Positions 25,092-36,423 of a stretch of 64,000 nt of DNA are shown piece after piece. The stretch's first letter is position 1; every line of letters begins with the position of its first letter. Where the stretch lies: the NCBI GenBank assembly GCA_051453625.1, contig JBOZIK010000001.1, positions 167,486,814 through 167,550,813 on the forward strand. The letters are read 5' to 3'. The DNA comes from Welwitschia mirabilis (lineage: Eukaryota; Gnetophyta; Gnetopsida; Welwitschiales). The notes under the pieces are model-generated. The model was given only the letters and a program-made list of their open reading frames with translations, ran no database searches and was not told the DNA's origin. The position numbers were made by a program, and so were the translations under genes.

Positions 25092-25480
25092 TTGATCAAA
25101 AGACTATTCAAATTAGCTATCGAATATGGTGATCATTCCAAGAAGTATAGCCCAATTAGGATTCGTATCGATTATCATGACCTAAATAAGATTACCTTAA
25201 AGGATGACTATTCTTTATCAAACATTGACATCCTAATAGATAACATGACTGGTTATGACCTCCTATCATTCATGTATGGTTACTTAGATTATAATCAAAT
25301 ATTTATCAATCCTATAAATCACCACAAGATGAATTTTATAATGCTATAAGTTTTCTTCTGTTACATCGTAAATTCCTTTGGGATTAAAGAATGCTAGCAC
25401 AATATTTGATATAATCAATGAATATTTGACATCCACCCCTATTTTCAGTTCATTTAAACCTGATTAATTATTTTACCTTT
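25092..25480 (+). pseudogene. Outer element reverse transcriptase relic
   Basis: The translation contains PIRIRIDYHDLNKITLKDDY directly followed by SLSNIDILIDNMTGYDLLSF and MYGYLDYNQI, matching the gypsy pattern (R)xCVDxRDLNKxxPKDxFPLPxIDxLVDNxxGxxxLSFMDGxxGYNQI. After a frameshift near 25345, FCYIVNSFGIKECxHNIxY resembles FCYxVMPFGLKNAxATYQR. The strand and the first RT motifs are clear. The YxDD box and thumb are missing or unreadable before RNase H begins near 25600, so a deletion is likely. Confidence 0.85.
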
Positions 25481-25559
25481 ATTTAGCATATATTTCATCA
25501 TTAATTAGTGCAATGATCTTTCAACATGATGAATTACATCGAGATCACCTAATTTATCA

Positions 25560-26215
25560 CATCAACAAGACACTACATTAATATGAAAAAAATTACACTA
25601 AATTTGAAAAGTAGCACGTGTTTAACAAAGTGGGCATTAATTCTCACTGAATTTAACTTAGAATTTCAATCTCAAAAATTAGTTAAAGGTAAATGTATGG
25701 TTAAACAATAGCATACCTACCAATAGAAACTGAGGATAAAACCTTAGAGGAATCTAAATAATTCCCTAATGAAGAGATTCATGTTGTTGAAATTAAAAAG
25801 AATTAGGATGCATTAATTTTTTTTAATAACGCATTTAATCAAAATGTTGGATTTATAGGAGTAATCTTCTTTCTTAACAACAAAACTAGCTTATCATTAT
25901 CTTTTAAGCTAAATTTTCATTACATAAACAACATTGCTAAATATGAGACTTTACCAAGAGGAATTGTGCTAGCCATTTAAGTAGGTTTCAAGAAATTACA
26001 TAGTTTTGGTGACTTGCAATTAGTCATCAACCAAGTCTTAGGCAAGTACAAAGGTAAATTAGGAATCCTAAGTGCATACCTCAAAAAAGTAATAAATCTT
26101 CTTGCATCATTCAAGTCATGTAAAATTTTGATTATTTCCTAGAAATGGAAATCAATTCATGGATTACCTTGTAAAATTCATGCAAATATGTTTTAAAGTT
26201 TAGTTTTAAAAAAGT
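25560..26215 (+). pseudogene. Outer element RNase H and second (archaeal-type) RNase H relic
   Basis: TKWALILTEFNLEFQSQKLV and KGK at about 25620-25690 match the end of the ordinary RNase H (LAKWxxLLSEFDIxYVxxKxVKGxAxADFL). From about 25810 a second domain follows: FFNNAFNQNVGFIGVIFF (family FDGAxNxxGxGxGxVLxSP), LSLSFKLNFHYINNIAKYE (family VxLxFxCTNNxAEYEA), GIVLAI near 25965 and LQLVINQVLGKYKGK near 26015 (family SxLVIxQVxGxWxxR), then a helix ending near 26200. This extra RNase H is characteristic of the Tat lineage. Stops fall mostly at family Gln/Trp codons. Confidence 0.83.
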
Positions 26216-26459
26216 ACATTACATGCATGGACGTGAGTCAAAATTTCCTTGATGAAAACCTAATAATAGCTTATCTAGAGTTATCATAGAATGAGGTAAC
26301 TCAAATGATAAAATATTCCAAAGAAAATAATAATTAATATGACACTTTAGTAAATTACTCACTAATCAAAAACTACCTAAAAATCTCTCATCACTATAGA
26401 AGTAAAACTTCAGGGATTAAGTAATGCACTTCACTCTAATTCAAGATCAATTATATAAG

Positions 26460-27380
26460 AAGTTAAACAAAAGTGTCCTATTGATATGCCTAAAGTCAAG
26501 TAAAGTTACTTACATTTTAAAAGAGATACATACTAGACTATGCGGGTCTCACTAAGGAGCAAGATCCCTATTGAGTCATGTGATAAGATTAGGCTACTCT
26601 AGAAAATAATGAGTAATGACTATTTCAAGATGATGAAAACATATCATATCTATCAAATATTTTCATTGAGAATACATCAATATCCTATTGAGCTCTTTCC
26701 TTCCTGTCTAATTTGAATTTTGAGAAAGTGGGGCATGGATTTAATTAGTTCTATTATGCCTACCTCATCGGACAACATGCATTCATTCTTACTATGATAG
26801 AATACTTTTCTAAATGGGTTAAAGCAGTTCCATTACAACAAATAACTTCCATTACAACAAATAACCTCAAAAAAAATCCATAATTTCATTCTTAATCACA
26901 TCATCACTAGATTTGGCACACCCTAAGTCATTGTCACTAATAATGGCCCATAATTTAGTATCATCAGAAATAAAGAATTTCTTTAGCAAATTTAGGATAA
27001 ATCACTTCTTTTTGATGCCACATTACCCTTAAGTAAAAAATGAATAAGCCAAGGTAATAAATGAATTGATCATTAATTACCTTAACAACTTATTTCAAGG
27101 GAATACAAATTAATGACATAAGAAAATACCTTTAGCATTATGGGCTTACTATACTACAATGAAAAATATTATAGGAATAATATTGTTTTAACTAGTTTAT
27201 GGTACTGAAGCAGTCTTGCCCACTTAGATTTAGATTTACACATTGAAAATGCAACTTACAAAACTTAAAACTTTATATGAAAAGTGAGTAAAATCCCTTA
27301 CAAAAGTGCAACTCTACCAAAAAGAGATCAGTAATACATACAACAAGCATATAAATCCAAGATCTTACACTGTAGGTAAC
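26460..27380 (+). pseudogene. Outer element integrase, N-terminal and core part
   Basis: Integrase joins element DNA to the chromosome. Recognisable pieces in order: WGMDLISSIMPTSSDN near 26730 (family WGxDIVGPxPxAxGxx), FLNGLKQFHY near 26810 (family FTKWVEAxPL), HIITRFGTP near 26900 followed by VIVTNNGP and F (family IVTRFGxPxxLISDNGxQF). Further on come a YGTEAVLPT-like block near 27200 (family YGxEAVxPxE) and, at the end, VQLYQKEISNTYNKHINPRS (family YxxxMARxYNKxVxPRxF). The frame stops at 27380, exactly where the inner element begins, and resumes at 40433. Confidence 0.87.
27376..27380 (+). repeat. 5' copy of target-site duplication, inner element
   Basis: GTAAC here and ATGAC at 40433-40437. 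They differ by two transitions; GTGAC would fit both and restores the family V-G-D codons across the insertion point. Confidence 0.65.
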
Positions 27381-28349
27381 TGATAACTTAGAAATATATG
27401 TATGTTTTTACTCTTTTTTCTAAAAGATTAAAATGATTATTGTTATTAATGTGTAATCATGAATTAGATTACATTACTATAATATATTATATTATTATTT
27501 CATATAGCTAATTTGGTTTTGCACGACAATTATTCCAATACAAGAATAGTGGAAGCCTTACTATCAAAAAGAAAAATGTTGTAACAACTAGACAGATGGC
27601 ATAAAAAGTAAACAAGTACTAATGTAAGAAAACCATTGGAAAGATGAAGACAGGTATTATAAAAAGGAAATAACAAATTACTTAAGTTGTACCTATAAAT
27701 ATGCAATGTAGAGGAGATAAGAGGATATTTATGGCAACTCGGAAAATAGCTAGAAAGTGCATTTTAGATAAATAATATCATGGTGAATGAACTATAAAGT
27801 GATTTCCTAGCTACTATACCTATTGTGGAAACATAGGAAATTTCTTACTACTATAATTTTCAAATAGTAATACAAGTTTGTATTCTAAAAAAGATCTTGT
27901 ATAGCTATGTAAGTAACTTAAAAAGATTACTTGCTCTTATTTTCTTGCTCTTAATATTAATCCTAGGTAGAGTTAATATTAAGATAGTGTATCAATTAGA
28001 AATAAGTAATATACATAATCTGGCTATATTTCTCTATTTTGTTTATTTTCATTTTCCACTTCCTATAAATATTATTTCTAGTAGAGTAATTATTAGAAAA
28101 ACATTTTGTCAAGAATAATCATTCTTGATGAAGAACGTGTTTTGATCTAATAAAAGGATTCTATCTTTATTCAAGTTAAAAGCATAAAAAAGTAAACTTC
28201 ATATAAAAATTTATAATGATTAAAGTTTTTGTATGGTAGCATAGTTTCCATATTTTTTTTGTACTTTTGTAATATAAATTTGTTTAAGTATTTTTTTTGA
28301 AATTAGTTAGATATTTTATAGCATTTCTAGTTAAATTATAGGCTTGTCA
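27381..28349 (+). repeat. 5' LTR of inner element
   Basis: Starts TGATAACTTAG and ends cttgtca. It pairs with 39460-40432: shared blocks include tagaaatatatgta, catatagctaatttggtttt, atagtggaagccttacta, cctataaatatgcaatgta (possible TATA region), ttcctagctactatacctat, gtaatacaagtttgtattct and catttctagttaaatta. The downstream edge carries ttttaatgctaaaaggaggg, which may be a heavily decayed primer-binding site, but this is weak. Confidence 0.88.
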
Positions 28350-28879
28350 TTTTAATGCTAAAAGGAGGGCACTTCTAGACTTTTGACTGAAATAATGAAG
28401 AACCTTTTAAGAAAAGATAACCAAGGATGATCAAGGGATAAGAAGGGATGATATGTTCACAATCTTGAAAAAATAGGTTGGATGAAGTAACTAATGATGT
28501 AACACTTAAGAGAAGTCAAGAATAGCTACAGTGTAACATAGACCTATTGATAAAAGCTCAAACAAGAAGAGAAAAATGACAAATACTAAAAGGGTTGTAT
28601 TAGAATGAAGAAGTGGTAGTTGACTCTACTCCTCTGAGTATTGATTGTTATACATCTCACACATCTAATCTATAAATCCTTCAATCTTGGAAACTCTTGA
28701 CAAGATAAGAAATATAAATACTACTAATATTCCCACTTTTAAAGGTAAAAAAATGAAGAACATATGCTTCATATAAGTCTTTTTAATTCTTTTTGCAAGG
28801 CCAACTACTTAGAAATCAACTTAAAACATTTTTATTTTTCCTTAAAGGAAGATGTCCAATTATGATTTTAAAAGTTTTC
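28350..28879 (+). other. Inner element leader
   Basis: Untranslated leader between 5' LTR and gag; no motif apart from the possible decayed PBS at its start. Confidence 0.5.
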
Positions 28880-29720
28880 AAATTATACTTTTAAAACCTA
28901 TAACTCTTTAAGGTCAATAATTTTGAGCAAATATTAACCTATCTGAGTCATTGAAGATTTTAAAAATCAAATTTTGAATGTTAAATAGAAAGAACATGAG
29001 AAATTTGATGAATTCATTGATAGATACTGGATTCTACTAGTAAGATGTCCTAACCATAGAATAACTCTTAAAGAATGAATGAGAGCTTTATTAAGAGGTT
29101 TATGGAGTAACTCTTTAGAAAAATATACTCTATGGAGGAGGCATTAAGAATGGTAATAACATATACAAAATGAATCAGGGGTGGATTCAAAATGAAGAGA
29201 AAGGAAAGAGGAAGGTTAACGAAGTTATGATAGAGAAAGAAGTAGAAAAAAAGCATGAAAGCATGCTAAAAGAGACAAATAAGATAATAGAAGCTTAGTA
29301 GAGGAGCTTAATAGATTAAAACAAGAAGAGAAAGTCAAAACTCATGAATATTATAATGAGGAGAATCATCATCCTCTAGAATGTCCACGAATGACAGATT
29401 TTATGAGATGGTTAAACATTAATAAAATTAATTATAATCTTAAAAATAATTCTCAAATTAATAAGAATCCTTATTCTAACCAAACTAGGAAATGGACAAA
29501 TAAAAAAGAAACTCTAATGTAGAGGTTTATGTAGTCTAAGAGACAAAAGTAATATGACTATTTTAAGAACAGGAGAAATTTAGAAGAAGAATCTAGACCT
29601 ACACAACCTCAACCAAATCCAAGGAAAGCTACTTGTAAATATTTTAAAACAAGGTCAGGGAGAAATCATTATTCTACTTTAACTTCTAGAAAGAAAAAGA
29701 AACCAGAGAAAATGGAAAAG
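28880..29720 (+). pseudogene. Inner element gag relic
   Basis: From about 28975 the frame reads HEKFDEFIDRYWILLVRCPN followed by HRITLKE, matching Athila gag (ESLxEAWERYKxLLRxCPHHGIPxW), then ALLRGLWSNSLEKYTLW near 29085. At about 29365 ENHHPLECPRMTDF resembles the degenerate knuckle of this group (C..C...H....CP), and NKNPYSNQTRKWTN near 29465 matches the diagnostic NNPYSNTYNPGWRNHPN. A Lys/Arg-rich tail follows to about 29720. Frames shift at least twice. Function: particle formation and RNA packaging in an intact relative. Confidence 0.78.
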
Positions 29721-30069
29721 TAATTGAAAATAGTTCAACTAAAGGAGGAATTAATGATCCCTTATCATTTTTAATGAGAAGCAAAGTAACAAGGAATTTT
29801 TCAAAGAAATGAGAAAAGAATGTAGAATATCTTATTAGAGCTCTATAAGATACTTCAGTTCTGTTACATTTAGTAAAACATGTTGAAAGACATTCCCTTG
29901 TACTAGAAGCAAATAAAGAAGTTGTGTAGTAAAGAAAGGAATAAGAAAAAGAAAGAGAAAATTAATGATGAACACTTAGTAAAAGAAGCAACTAAAAAAG
30001 TTTAATTATCTTGAGCCTCTACTCAAAGTCTGTAAAAAAAAGAAAACAAATAGAGAAATATAGTAATCC

Positions 30070-30450
30070 TAGAATACCAGCAGTACATATAGTTTTTGAA
30101 GGTGCCTATAAAATAGAAGATTTGCTGGATTTGAGGGCTAGTATAATTTCATTTCTTATGATACATTCGAACAGATTATAAGTGTATAATTAACTTCATA
30201 TAATGGAGAAATTTACATGGAAGATGGCTCTGCAATAAGACCAAAGGCCATAATGAAAAACACATCAATAGAACTATAAGGATTTGGACATTTAGTGAAT
30301 CTAATTGTTATGAAGACAAGGGAAAATACATATCCCATCATCATGAGGAGACCTTAGATGGCAATAGTCAATGTAACTATTTATTCTAGAAAGGGAGTAA
30401 TGGAGATTAGTTTAAAAGACCTTGTGAATCAAATAAAAATATCTAATGAG
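30070..30450 (+). pseudogene. Inner element aspartic protease relic
   Basis: IEDLLDLRASI at about 30115-30147 corresponds to the Athila protease active site (xxALLDLGASI), with Gly changed to Arg. After a frameshift, YMEDGSAIRPKAIMKNTSIE near 30215-30275 matches LQLADxSxKxPxGxxEDVxV, then YPIIMRRP near 30325 for xxIILGRPF and MAIVNVTIYSRKGVMEISL near 30355-30415 for LATxxAxIDxxxGxLxLxx. Order and spacing fit the family. Loss of the Gly next to the catalytic Asp would inactivate it. Confidence 0.8.
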
Positions 30451-30699
30451 GTAGAAATTAGACACCCTTCTTTTAATGGGGGTATAGTGCTAACATGATC
30501 CTCATAAAAGAAACTCAGAAGATATTAGAATAAGAAGAAATTAAAATAAAAGTTTACTTCTTAATTATTGAATTAGCAGAGAATGAAGAGAAACTTGAAA
30601 AACCTCCTATTGAGAAAGGTTCAAATTACATAGAAATTCAGAAAAATTGATCTTTAATTATTAATGGGAATTTAACTCATTCTTAGAAGAGAAAATTAA

Positions 30700-31620
30700 A
30701 AATAATGTTAAAAAAATGGACTAATCATTTGTTTGGACTTATGAAGATATTATAGGGATAGACACTGAAATATGCAAACATAAGATTTATTTAGATGTCA
30801 TAGTAAAACTTGTTAGATAACCAAAAAGGAGATGTAATCCTCATATGCAAGATGTGATTAAGTAGGAAATTTTAAGATTATTAAAAGTAGAATTCATCTA
30901 CCTTATTTCTGATTTAGAATGAGTAAGTCCTATGATAATAGTTTCTAATAAGAATAATAAATGGATAATGTGCATAGATTTTAGGCTACTGAATGCTACT
31001 ACTTATAAAGATCATTTTCCTTTATCCTTTATGGGTCAGGTTTTGAAAAGAATTTCTAGTCATAAATACTACTGTTTCTTGGATAGATATAATAAGTATA
31101 ATCAAATTTCTATAGTCCTTGAAGACCAAGAAAAAATAACTTTTACTTGCACATGGGGTACAAATGCCTTTAAAGTTTTATCCTTTGGGTTATGTAATGC
31201 ACTAGCTACTTTTTAGAGGCTAGTGATTATTTTTTTTAAGGACATAATATAAAGATTATTTGAGGTTTTCATTGATGATTTCTCAACTTTTAGAGATAAT
31301 TTCAATGAAGCATGAGAAAGATTATAAGTTGTACTTACTCAATGGGAAGAATGAATTTGAAATTGAGTTGGTCTAAGAGTCATCTCATGGTAGCTGAAGG
31401 TATTATTTTAGGCTATAAGATATCAGTTAGAGGAATTAAAACTGATAAGAAAAAGATTAATATCATTAAACAAACTCCTCCACCAACTAAACTAAAATGT
31501 TCAAGATCATTTTTGGGTCATGTACATTATTACAGAAGATTTATCACTAATTTTAGTAAAATTACTAAACCATTGAGTAATATTTTACAAAAATATGTGC
31601 CTTATAAGTGGACCTAAGAA
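30700..31620 (+). pseudogene. Inner element reverse transcriptase relic
   Basis: SFVWTYEDIIGI near 30725 (family AFAWxxxDIxGI) begins the domain. Then come KRRCNPHMQDVIK near 30820 (RRLNPxMxxVVKxE), a VSPMIIVSNKNNKW block near 30915, IMCIDFRLLNATTYKDHFPL, YYCFLDRYNKYNQI and EDQEKITFTCTWGT, FKVLSFGLCNALATF to 31216. FIDDF at about 31269 is the catalytic box (family YMDDF). SFLGHVHYYRRFITNFSKIT near 31510-31570 is the thumb end. Both catalytic Asp residues are present. Stops at family Gln and Trp sites and a frameshift around 31220-31310 disable it. Long open stretches (30932-31216 and 31312-31617) remain. Confidence 0.92.
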
Positions 31621-32110
31621 TGCTAAAAAGCTTTCCAAATTCTAAAATATAAATTAATTAAAGCCCCTATTTTACAAAAATCAAATTAGGATAAACCTTT
31701 TCACATCATGATTGATGCTTCATAGTATGTTGTTAGTGTTATTTTGGAATAGAATAATGATAGTTGTAAACCTTATGTTATTACTTACATAAGTAGAAAT
31801 CTCAATTCTACATAATATAATTATACAGTTATAAAAAAATAGATGCTAGCCATAGTGGTATTCTTGGAGAAATTTAGGCATTACATCCTAGGTTATGAGG
31901 TTAAGATTCACATGCATCATAATGCTATACAATTTTTAATGAATAAGAAGGAAGCTAATTCTTGAATAATAAGATGGATACTTTTGATGCAACAATTTGA
32001 TCTCAAAAGAATAGATAAGAAAGGAATAGAAAATGTAGCAGTTGATCATTTGTCTAGAATGGAATTCCCTAAAAACGATGAACAATTAAATATTTAGAAT
32101 AGTTTTCTGG
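31621..32110 (+). pseudogene. Inner element RNase H relic
   Basis: FHIMIDAS near 31700 (family FxxxTDASxxxxGAVLxQ), VITYISRNLN near 31775 (xIxYxSKxLNxxExNYxxxEKExLA), FRHYILGYEVKIHMHHNAIQ at about 31870-31930 with FLMNKKEANS following, [11 protein letters not shown] near 31975 and [10 protein letters not shown] near 32040. Family Asp in xTDHxA is His here. The order and spacing are normal; the domain connects directly to the integrase zinc finger. Confidence 0.9.
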
Positions 32111-32462
32111 ATGAGCATTTAGCAAGTTTGCAATAAGCCCCTTGGTTTGCAGACATTGCTAATTTCTTAAGAAGTAAGAGTGTACCTCCTTACTTAACCT
32201 ATTATAAGAAAAAGAGATTGTTTGAGAGGCAAAATATTATACATGATAAAAGATGATTCTTTTTAAATTTTGTAAGGATGGTTTCATTCAAAAATGTGTT
32301 ATTGAACCTGATCAAAATGCGCTACTACAAACTTTCCATGTAGAAGAGTGAGGAGGTCATTATGGAGGAAAAAGAATAGCCATAAAAATATTAAGTGTGG
32401 GATATTATTGGCCTTCTCTATTTAAGAACTCTTTCAATTACACTAAAATATATGACAAGTAC

Positions 32463-32466
<4 letters not shown>

Positions 32467-32536
<70 letters not shown>

Positions 32537-32636
32537 NNNNNNNNNNNNNNNNNNNNNNNNNNNNNNNNNNNNNNNNNNNNNNNNNNNNNNNNNNNNNNNN
32601 NNNNNNNNNNNNNNNNNNNNNNNNNNNNNNNNNNNN

Positions 32637-32672
<36 letters not shown>

Positions 32673-32684
32673 CAGAGAATAATC
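32467..32684 (+). repeat. (GA)n microsatellite inside the integrase frame
   Basis: Almost pure GA on both sides of a 100-N gap (32537-32636). It begins immediately after codons for Y-Q-R-K, the end of the integrase zinc finger, and ends before the integrase core. On the plus strand it would encode alternating Arg-Glu, and the downstream integrase frame is open on leaving it if the hidden length fits. Confidence 0.97.
32537..32636. other. Assembly gap (100 N) in (GA)n
   Basis: Placeholder gap; true repeat length unknown. Confidence 0.99.
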
Positions 32685-33650
32685 AAAAGTAATGAAAATT
32701 TCCTAATAATAAATTCAAGCTTTAGAGCCTTTGATGTTTGGGGAATAGATTTTACTACTCCCATTAATCCAAAATCCTATAAAAAGGAATACATTTTGGT
32801 TTGTATGGATTATTTGACTAAATAGACTAAAGATGAGGTTGTTCTTATCTATTCCACTAAGACCATAGTAAAATTCTTATCTAAAAATTTATTTCATAGA
32901 TTTGGTATGCCTAGTAGTTTTATATTAGATAAAGAAACTAATTTCACTAGTGAAGACTTTGAAAAATTTTTATCTAAGTATGGGGTCAATCATAAACTCT
33001 CCTCTATTTATCATCCCCAATTTAACAGTTAGACTAAGATTACAAAAAGAGAATTAATTTGAATTCTAACCAAAATAGTAAACACTAAAAGAACTGATTC
33101 AGCATATAAACTTACTAAATCTTTATAGGCATCTAGGATAACTTGAAAAAATAGTACAGATCTCATACCTTATGAATTAGTTTATGGTAAGAAAGCAACT
33201 TTACCTATTGAGTTAAAATCAACATCCAATAAATTGACTAAATAATTGAATCATGATCTAGATAAAACTCAAAAGGAATGAATATAGAATATGAATAAAT
33301 TGGATAAGGATAGAAGAAAAGCCTTAATAAGAAGAGAATTAATCTAAGGAGAAGTAAAAAAGTGGCATAATTATAATATCAAAAAAACTAATTTCAAAAT
33401 TGAAGATAAAATTTTAATTTTTTATCCTAAATATATATTCTCTAAATAAAAGTATACTTAAAAATGTGAATTGAGTCATATTCATTAACAAAAATTTTAC
33501 TTAATGGAGTGATGAAAGTATTTAATAAGGGAAATAAAGATACATATCAAGTAAATGATAATAGAATCAAAATTTATATAGAAGGAGTTTCACTTTTAGA
33601 AGAAATTAGATGACCTCATAGGGTAGAAAGAATTCTACCCGTTCATCTTC

Positions 33651-34479
33651 CTCCATAATCATTGATTTAATAATTTTAAAAAAAAATTGTTGTAAAATTG
33701 TTATATAATAATTTTTATCTTTTAAGAAAGGAAAATGGATGTTATTCTAATTATAAAATTTTTTATTATCAGGAGAAATTCCTTGTCTAAGGAATTAGTA
33801 AGACTTTAGTAAGGAAAAGGTTATAATAATAAGAATGACTACATGATTGAAGGAAAATAGGAGTACCTATGTAATCATTTTAAGACAGGCCTTTATAAGT
33901 GTAATAAGGTAGCTATTAGAACTCCACCAAGGAATTAGTTGGCCATAGTTTGAGTTTAAAACTCTATGGATCCTTATTCCTATGGCAATGGTTTCACTCT
34001 CCTCATTACAAAAGTTTTTCTTAAAATAAAGTCTCTTTGGCTTGAAATTATATAGAAGATAATCACTATCAGGTGTCATCTAAAAAATAGTTATCTCCAA
34101 TATTTTCTTCAAAGCAAGTAAATTTCAAAAGAAAAAGATACCATTATTTTGTTTCAACATTTAGGACATTTAAATAAATGTATCTTTCTTCTTTTTATTC
34201 TAAATCAATAAATTCTTATGAGAATAAAAGAGCTTTACATTTAAATAATTGCTATAAGTTGGCATAACAAAAATAAGTATTAGAATAAAAGATAGTAAAT
34301 TATTTTTTAATAAAATATTTTTCTTTCATAACATAGCCAACAACAGTCCTTAAGTTTTACAATTATAAAAGTTTTAAATAGAAAGCACAATTATTTTGTA
34401 ATGATAGGTAAAGCTAGATAAGAAGTAATCATAACTAAAAAATAAAGTAGCTAAACTTAATCCTATAAGACCTAAGAAG
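33651..34479. other. Inner element, start of post-integrase region
   Basis: AT-rich, without recognised coding. A minus frame at 33867-34079 is open for 70 codons and might be a continuation of the antisense frame above it, but no motif supports this. Confidence 0.4.
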
Positions 34480-35121
34480 GATTAGCCCTTATACTTGTTC
34501 TTCCTCCTATAGCTCCTGTGGCTAAAAGTTTCTACTAGAGGAATAAAATGCAAGTCGTGTAACGAGTCATGCAAAATCTAAATTTCTTTAATGTAGGCAT
34601 CCCAAAATTTCTAGTAGGCCAAGTCATCCTATAGTCCCCATCTTTTCAGGCGATCCTCATTAAAATGAAGAGAAAAAAGGCTTAAACCCTTAGTTTACTA
34701 TACCCTTCACTTTAACTCTTGTATCTGGCCTATAAACTACCCTAAAGAAGTACCATATCTATTTGTTTCATTAAGTAGGGCAGAACTCAGCTCAGCAGCC
34801 TAGATTTTCAAATATTCTATGCATATGTGATGTACTATGGAACAAAAACAAGTTGGAATTTTTCCATAGCTAAGTTGATTCCTTTCATTCTCCTGAGGTA
34901 CTTTGTCCAAGGTAGTGATCACTTCAGAAACTAAATTGTAAGATGGAAGATCAAGTGTATATATAAACATTTTACACTAAAATTTAGGGAGAAACTTTAC
35001 TTACAATAGTGATGTCCATCTCTATTTGAGAAGATCCTAAGCTAAAAAAGTAGTGCTTAGACTTCTTTATAAGGAAAGGAGTAATAAGAGGGGTTGTCAA
35101 GTTATTGGAGTTAGAGGCCAT
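34480..35121 (-). pseudogene. Decayed antisense open frame in the inner element, unknown function
   Basis: On the minus strand an ATG at 35121-35119 opens a frame starting MASNSNNLTTPLI that runs about 45 codons to near 34985. With a one-step frame change the coding look continues to about 34480: LDLPSYNLVSEVITTLDKVP, QENERNQLSYGKIPTCFC, AAELSSALLNETNRYGTSLG, FIGQIQELK. The stops in this second part are mostly TAG/TAA where CAG/CAA would give a plausible polar helix. I recognise no family. Antisense frames between pol and the 3' LTR are known in some Tat-group plant gypsy elements, so this may be another case in an Athila-like element. It could also be captured host sequence. Confidence 0.45.
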
Positions 35122-35614
35122 CTCTAAGTTGAATATTAATAAAACTTAATTCAGATGATGAAATTTGTGTGTGTTTAAATTGATTAAGGCATTGTAGCAT
35201 ATAAATACAGAAAAAGTAATAGTAAAGAAAATCGTTCGTAATTTTATATTTGAGTAAGTCTAGGACACACCTAATTTGCTAGTTTATTAGCCATTAGAAG
35301 AAATCTATTTGACCTAAAAAAACATGGATTAAACTCTATTTCTTCCAATTTAACTGAATATGTTAATTGTAGATATCTTCTATTTCTTATCTGCAACTAG
35401 ATAGTTTGAAGGACTACCTTCATTATTCTAAGATATCCTATAAATAATTAGAGAATATTAAGAATCTATTTCTAATTACGTGTCAAAAGATATATATTAT
35501 CTATCAAATACCCCTTGGACAAATGACTAACCCCCTTTGACAGTGTCTTTACAAATAGTTTATGCTCTCCTTTCTTTGTTATTTTCTTTTTGCTTTAATT
35601 GGGAGCTGAAAGGC

Positions 35615-36160
35615 CTCCTTTGAGTAACCTTCATTACTTGAAGACTCTTTCTATCCTTCCCTTTCTCCTGATTTATTTCTCATTTCTTAGACCTCCTTCA
35701 AAATTCTTAAAGATGCTCTTTGAAGAACTACTTAATTGATGTGATGCATGATTGTTTTTTGATCAAATCCTCCTTCGAAAGAAGAAGTTCCCCCTTGATT
35801 TTAAGAATAATAAATGAAATACTATAAAGGATTAAAGGCATTATAAAGTTTTGCAAAGAACCTTGCCATTAACTCCTCAAAGGATTCCTTCGAGCAATCT
35901 TTTACTTAAAGACCCCTTTAAGTGTAGTCTTTGTCTTAGACCTTCTTCTTTGAAGAAGCAATTCTTATTTAAAGGATCCTTTGAGCAAACATCATTGCTT
36001 GAAGACCCCCTTTCGAGGAAAGGATTTCTAGTCAAAGGACCCCTTCAAATAAACATTTTTGTTCAAAGGCTTCAAGCTTTGTCTAAAGAAAAAGACAAAA
36101 ACATTTTTTTATAGAATGTTTTGATGAAGGCCCCTTCAAGCAGAATAAAGGCCCCTTTGT
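35615..36160. repeat. Imperfect minisatellite of ~28-33-bp hairpin-forming units
   Basis: Units can be aligned at about 35887, 35915, 35949, 35978, 36009 and 36041, with looser ones near 35618, 35690 and 36130. Each begins CCTTTGAG/CCTTCGAG and ends near TTGAAGACC/CAAAGGACC, so each unit is itself an imperfect inverted repeat (for example cctttgagcaa against ttgcttgaag). It produces an 88-codon plus frame (35851-36114) with a repeated LLLKDPF-like pattern, which I treat as repeat-derived. Confidence 0.75.
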
Positions 36161-36423
36161 TAGAGGATAAAATAAACCAGACTTTAATACATGAACATTG
36201 ATCTTGGAAATTCTATAAAAGTGATGTCACAACAAGTAAATTGTTTATTCAAAGTTTGTCTTTGTCATTTTCCATTTTCATTCAAAAAGCATCATGGAGA
36301 CCTCTTTCATAATCTCTTTTATAGGTTAACTGCTATTTTATTACATCATATTATACATTTTAAAATCGAATGTTATTTTACATAGTTATACGCTTTTATT
36401 TCTAAGGCATCCTATTTTTCCTT

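Larger units (their letters stand above)
32150..33650 (+). pseudogene. Inner element integrase with microsatellite inside
   Basis: The zinc finger comes first: FHVEE*GGHYGGKRIAIKIL near 32325-32385, GYYWPSLFKNSFNYTKIYDK and YQR near 32400-32465. The two family Cys residues (CDxC) are Tyr, consistent with TGT to TAT changes. A (GA)n tract follows at once. The core resumes at about 32725 with DVWGIDFTTPI, YILVCMDYLTK, FHRFGMPSSFILDKETNF (second Asp) and YHPQFN. The family catalytic Glu (xGQxExTN) is Lys near 33034. Later come ELVYGKKATLPIEL near 33170, KWHNYNIKKTNFK near 33360 and a decayed C-terminus to about 33650. It is inactive by several independent changes. Confidence 0.87.

Noticed and set aside
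34985-35030. Splice donor (minus-strand gtaagt) after the first part of the antisense frame
   Set aside because: The only nearby acceptor would give an intron of about 30 bases, too short for plants; a frameshift is simpler.
35199-35208. TATA box for the antisense frame (minus-strand TATTTATAT about 80 bases upstream of its ATG)
   Set aside because: Such words are expected by chance in DNA this AT-rich; not reported as a promoter.
35851-36114. 88-codon frame with repeated LLLKDPF-like pattern as a real repeat protein
   Set aside because: Unit spacing varies (28-33 bp) and breaks the frame between units; better explained as a DNA-level minisatellite.
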